This document shows, in pieces, positions 63,001 to 64,000 of a DNA stretch of 64,000 nt. The notes under the pieces are model-generated. The model made no database searches. It had not been told where the DNA came from and saw nothing but the letters and a program-made list of their open reading frames with translations. Made by a program: the position numbers and the translations under genes. This stretch comes from Boswellia sacra. Its lineage: Eukaryota; Streptophyta; Magnoliopsida; Sapindales; Burseraceae. The stretch is taken from contig SNVD02013979.1 in the NCBI GenBank assembly GCA_013180625.2, positions 124,001 to 188,000 of the forward strand, given 5' to 3'. Position 1 is the stretch's first letter. Each line of letters begins with the position of its first letter.

Positions 63001-64000
63001 AAAGTGTAGAAATCAAATATCGATAGCTTTGGGGTAGCTGAGGATTGATTTTGATTGGACTTGATTATGAAATGTGAAATACCATATAGCTTATCACTTA
63101 GGTGGCTGAAAATCAAAGCTAGAAAGGGACTGTAATAAATTCCACATTTACGCCTCTTTAGTCCAATTTATCAGATGAAATGGAATGAGAGATAAGAAAA
63201 TCTGATAGCTTCTAATTCTACGGTGACTCTCAAGGCAGCTACCACGTAGTGGCTAGACCAGAGAAACGTTTATCAACTAATCACAATTCGTAATCCCAGC
63301 CACCCCTTTTTGCAAGAGCAAGTTAAAGAGACAAGACACAATAAACAAATAGCATAATATATTGCCACGCTTATAATTAATAAATGAATGATACAAATAG
63401 GGGGAAGGTTGAGATAACTGGTCTGTTTACTGTTCATTTTATGGCTAAGTCAATCCCACTCTTTTGACCATATAAAAGCACGTGATTAAGTGATCTCCTC
63501 GCTTCATTTGTTAATCATGGAGGAAATGTATCAGTCAGTACAGAGAATTAATGATGGAAATACGCAGATCAAGTAGGCAAACGCACAAGTCAAAAGTATT
63601 TGAAAAGGAAACAAAATAAAAATAAAGGATAAATATTTTGGAAAATGAGAAGAAATCTCATCCATATAAGAAAATTTCGACAAATAATATAAAATTTTCT
63701 TATTATGAATTTGCATTAATCATGTCAAAGAGGGTTATTTAAGTTTTTTTTTTTTTTCTGCTATGGATAATGCTTCATAATGATTGGAAACCAATTAAAG
63801 GGAAATTTTCTTAAATTTGGATCTCTTGCAATGGAGTGGGTGAATCGACAGAGCATAACTAAGGGATTAAGCATGGCTGGAGTTACGCCGAGCTAATATC
63901 AAGGTTAGGTGGGTCAATCATATCAGAGCACGTGGCAGGGGTTTGCTTCATAAAAAAATAAATCTATGAAAAGATTGGTGTGGTGAATCAACGTGGCATT
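54001..64000. other. long AT-rich intergenic region, no gene supported
   Basis: Ten kilobases with no ORF above about 107 codons, no paired repeats with target duplications that I could identify, and no recognisable protein motif. Small features: a perfect 19-bp palindrome at about 58636-58654 followed by a GT repeat, an A run at 58459-58477, and a short inverted repeat TTACACGA/TCGTGTAA near 62038-62058. It may include distal promoter or very old, unrecognisable elements. Confidence 0.45.
58632..58684. repeat. perfect palindrome beside a GT microsatellite
   Basis: GTATACAAT-T-ATTGTATAC is a perfect 19-bp inverted repeat, overlapped by a second partial one (ACAATAATTG-type), and followed by GTGTATGTGTGTGTGTGT. 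It could extrude a short cruciform; no known element end is attached. Confidence 0.6.

Overview
This is a 64 kb window of plant nuclear DNA, AT-rich with long intergenic stretches. Split genes with GT-AG introns, a plant-type xylose isomerase with a secretory N-terminus, an ARL1 GTPase gene, and Copia, Gypsy, CACTA, hAT and pogo relics all point to a flowering plant, most likely a eudicot. The sequence alone does not give the species.

Only two genes look intact, both on the minus strand. ARL1 (20927-25120) has eight exons encoding 182 aa, an Arf-family GTPase of the trans-Golgi. Xylose isomerase (45189-50109) has twenty exons encoding 480 aa, with every expected metal and catalytic residue present. 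For both I could place all exon borders so that the frame closes exactly. They have no obvious functional link.

Layout. 1-3.5 kb: no gene; a 194-bp tandem duplication and a long CA/poly-C array. 3.5-12.6 kb: a dead minus-strand gene for a coiled-coil protein, split inside an exon by a solo LTR (4018-11632, target duplication AACTG). That LTR was itself hit by a 5.9-kb CACTA element (5570-11453, target duplication ACT), which holds a relic of its own plant transposase and what looks like a captured exon of a two-component response regulator. 14.5-16.6 kb: a truncated Gypsy 3' end. 17-20 kb: microsatellites and an AT-rich inverted-repeat element. 20.9-25.1 kb: ARL1. 25.8-27.1 kb: an element with inverted ends. 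27.3-31.1 kb: a complete but dead hAT element with perfect 8-bp target duplications. 31.1-32.5 kb: a small inverted-repeat element and a pogo/Tigger relic. 32.9-33.35 kb: a GC-rich hAT-type MITE. 33.4-44.1 kb: a Copia element on the minus strand, Sirevirus-like, with 5-bp target duplications, a tRNA-iMet primer site, gag-pol, an extra ORF after pol, and another hAT-type MITE in its 3' LTR. 45.2-50.5 kb: xylose isomerase. 50.5-64 kb: AT-rich sequence in which I can support no gene.

The main value of the window is its readable insertion history. Five insertions have exact target duplications, two are nested, and one broke a coding exon. Three independent hAT-type insertions with the same terminal consensus lie within 7.1 kb. 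The most unusual items are the response-regulator fragment in the CACTA element, the extra Copia ORF with several polypurine tracts, and very short upstream ORFs just before the start codons of both intact genes.
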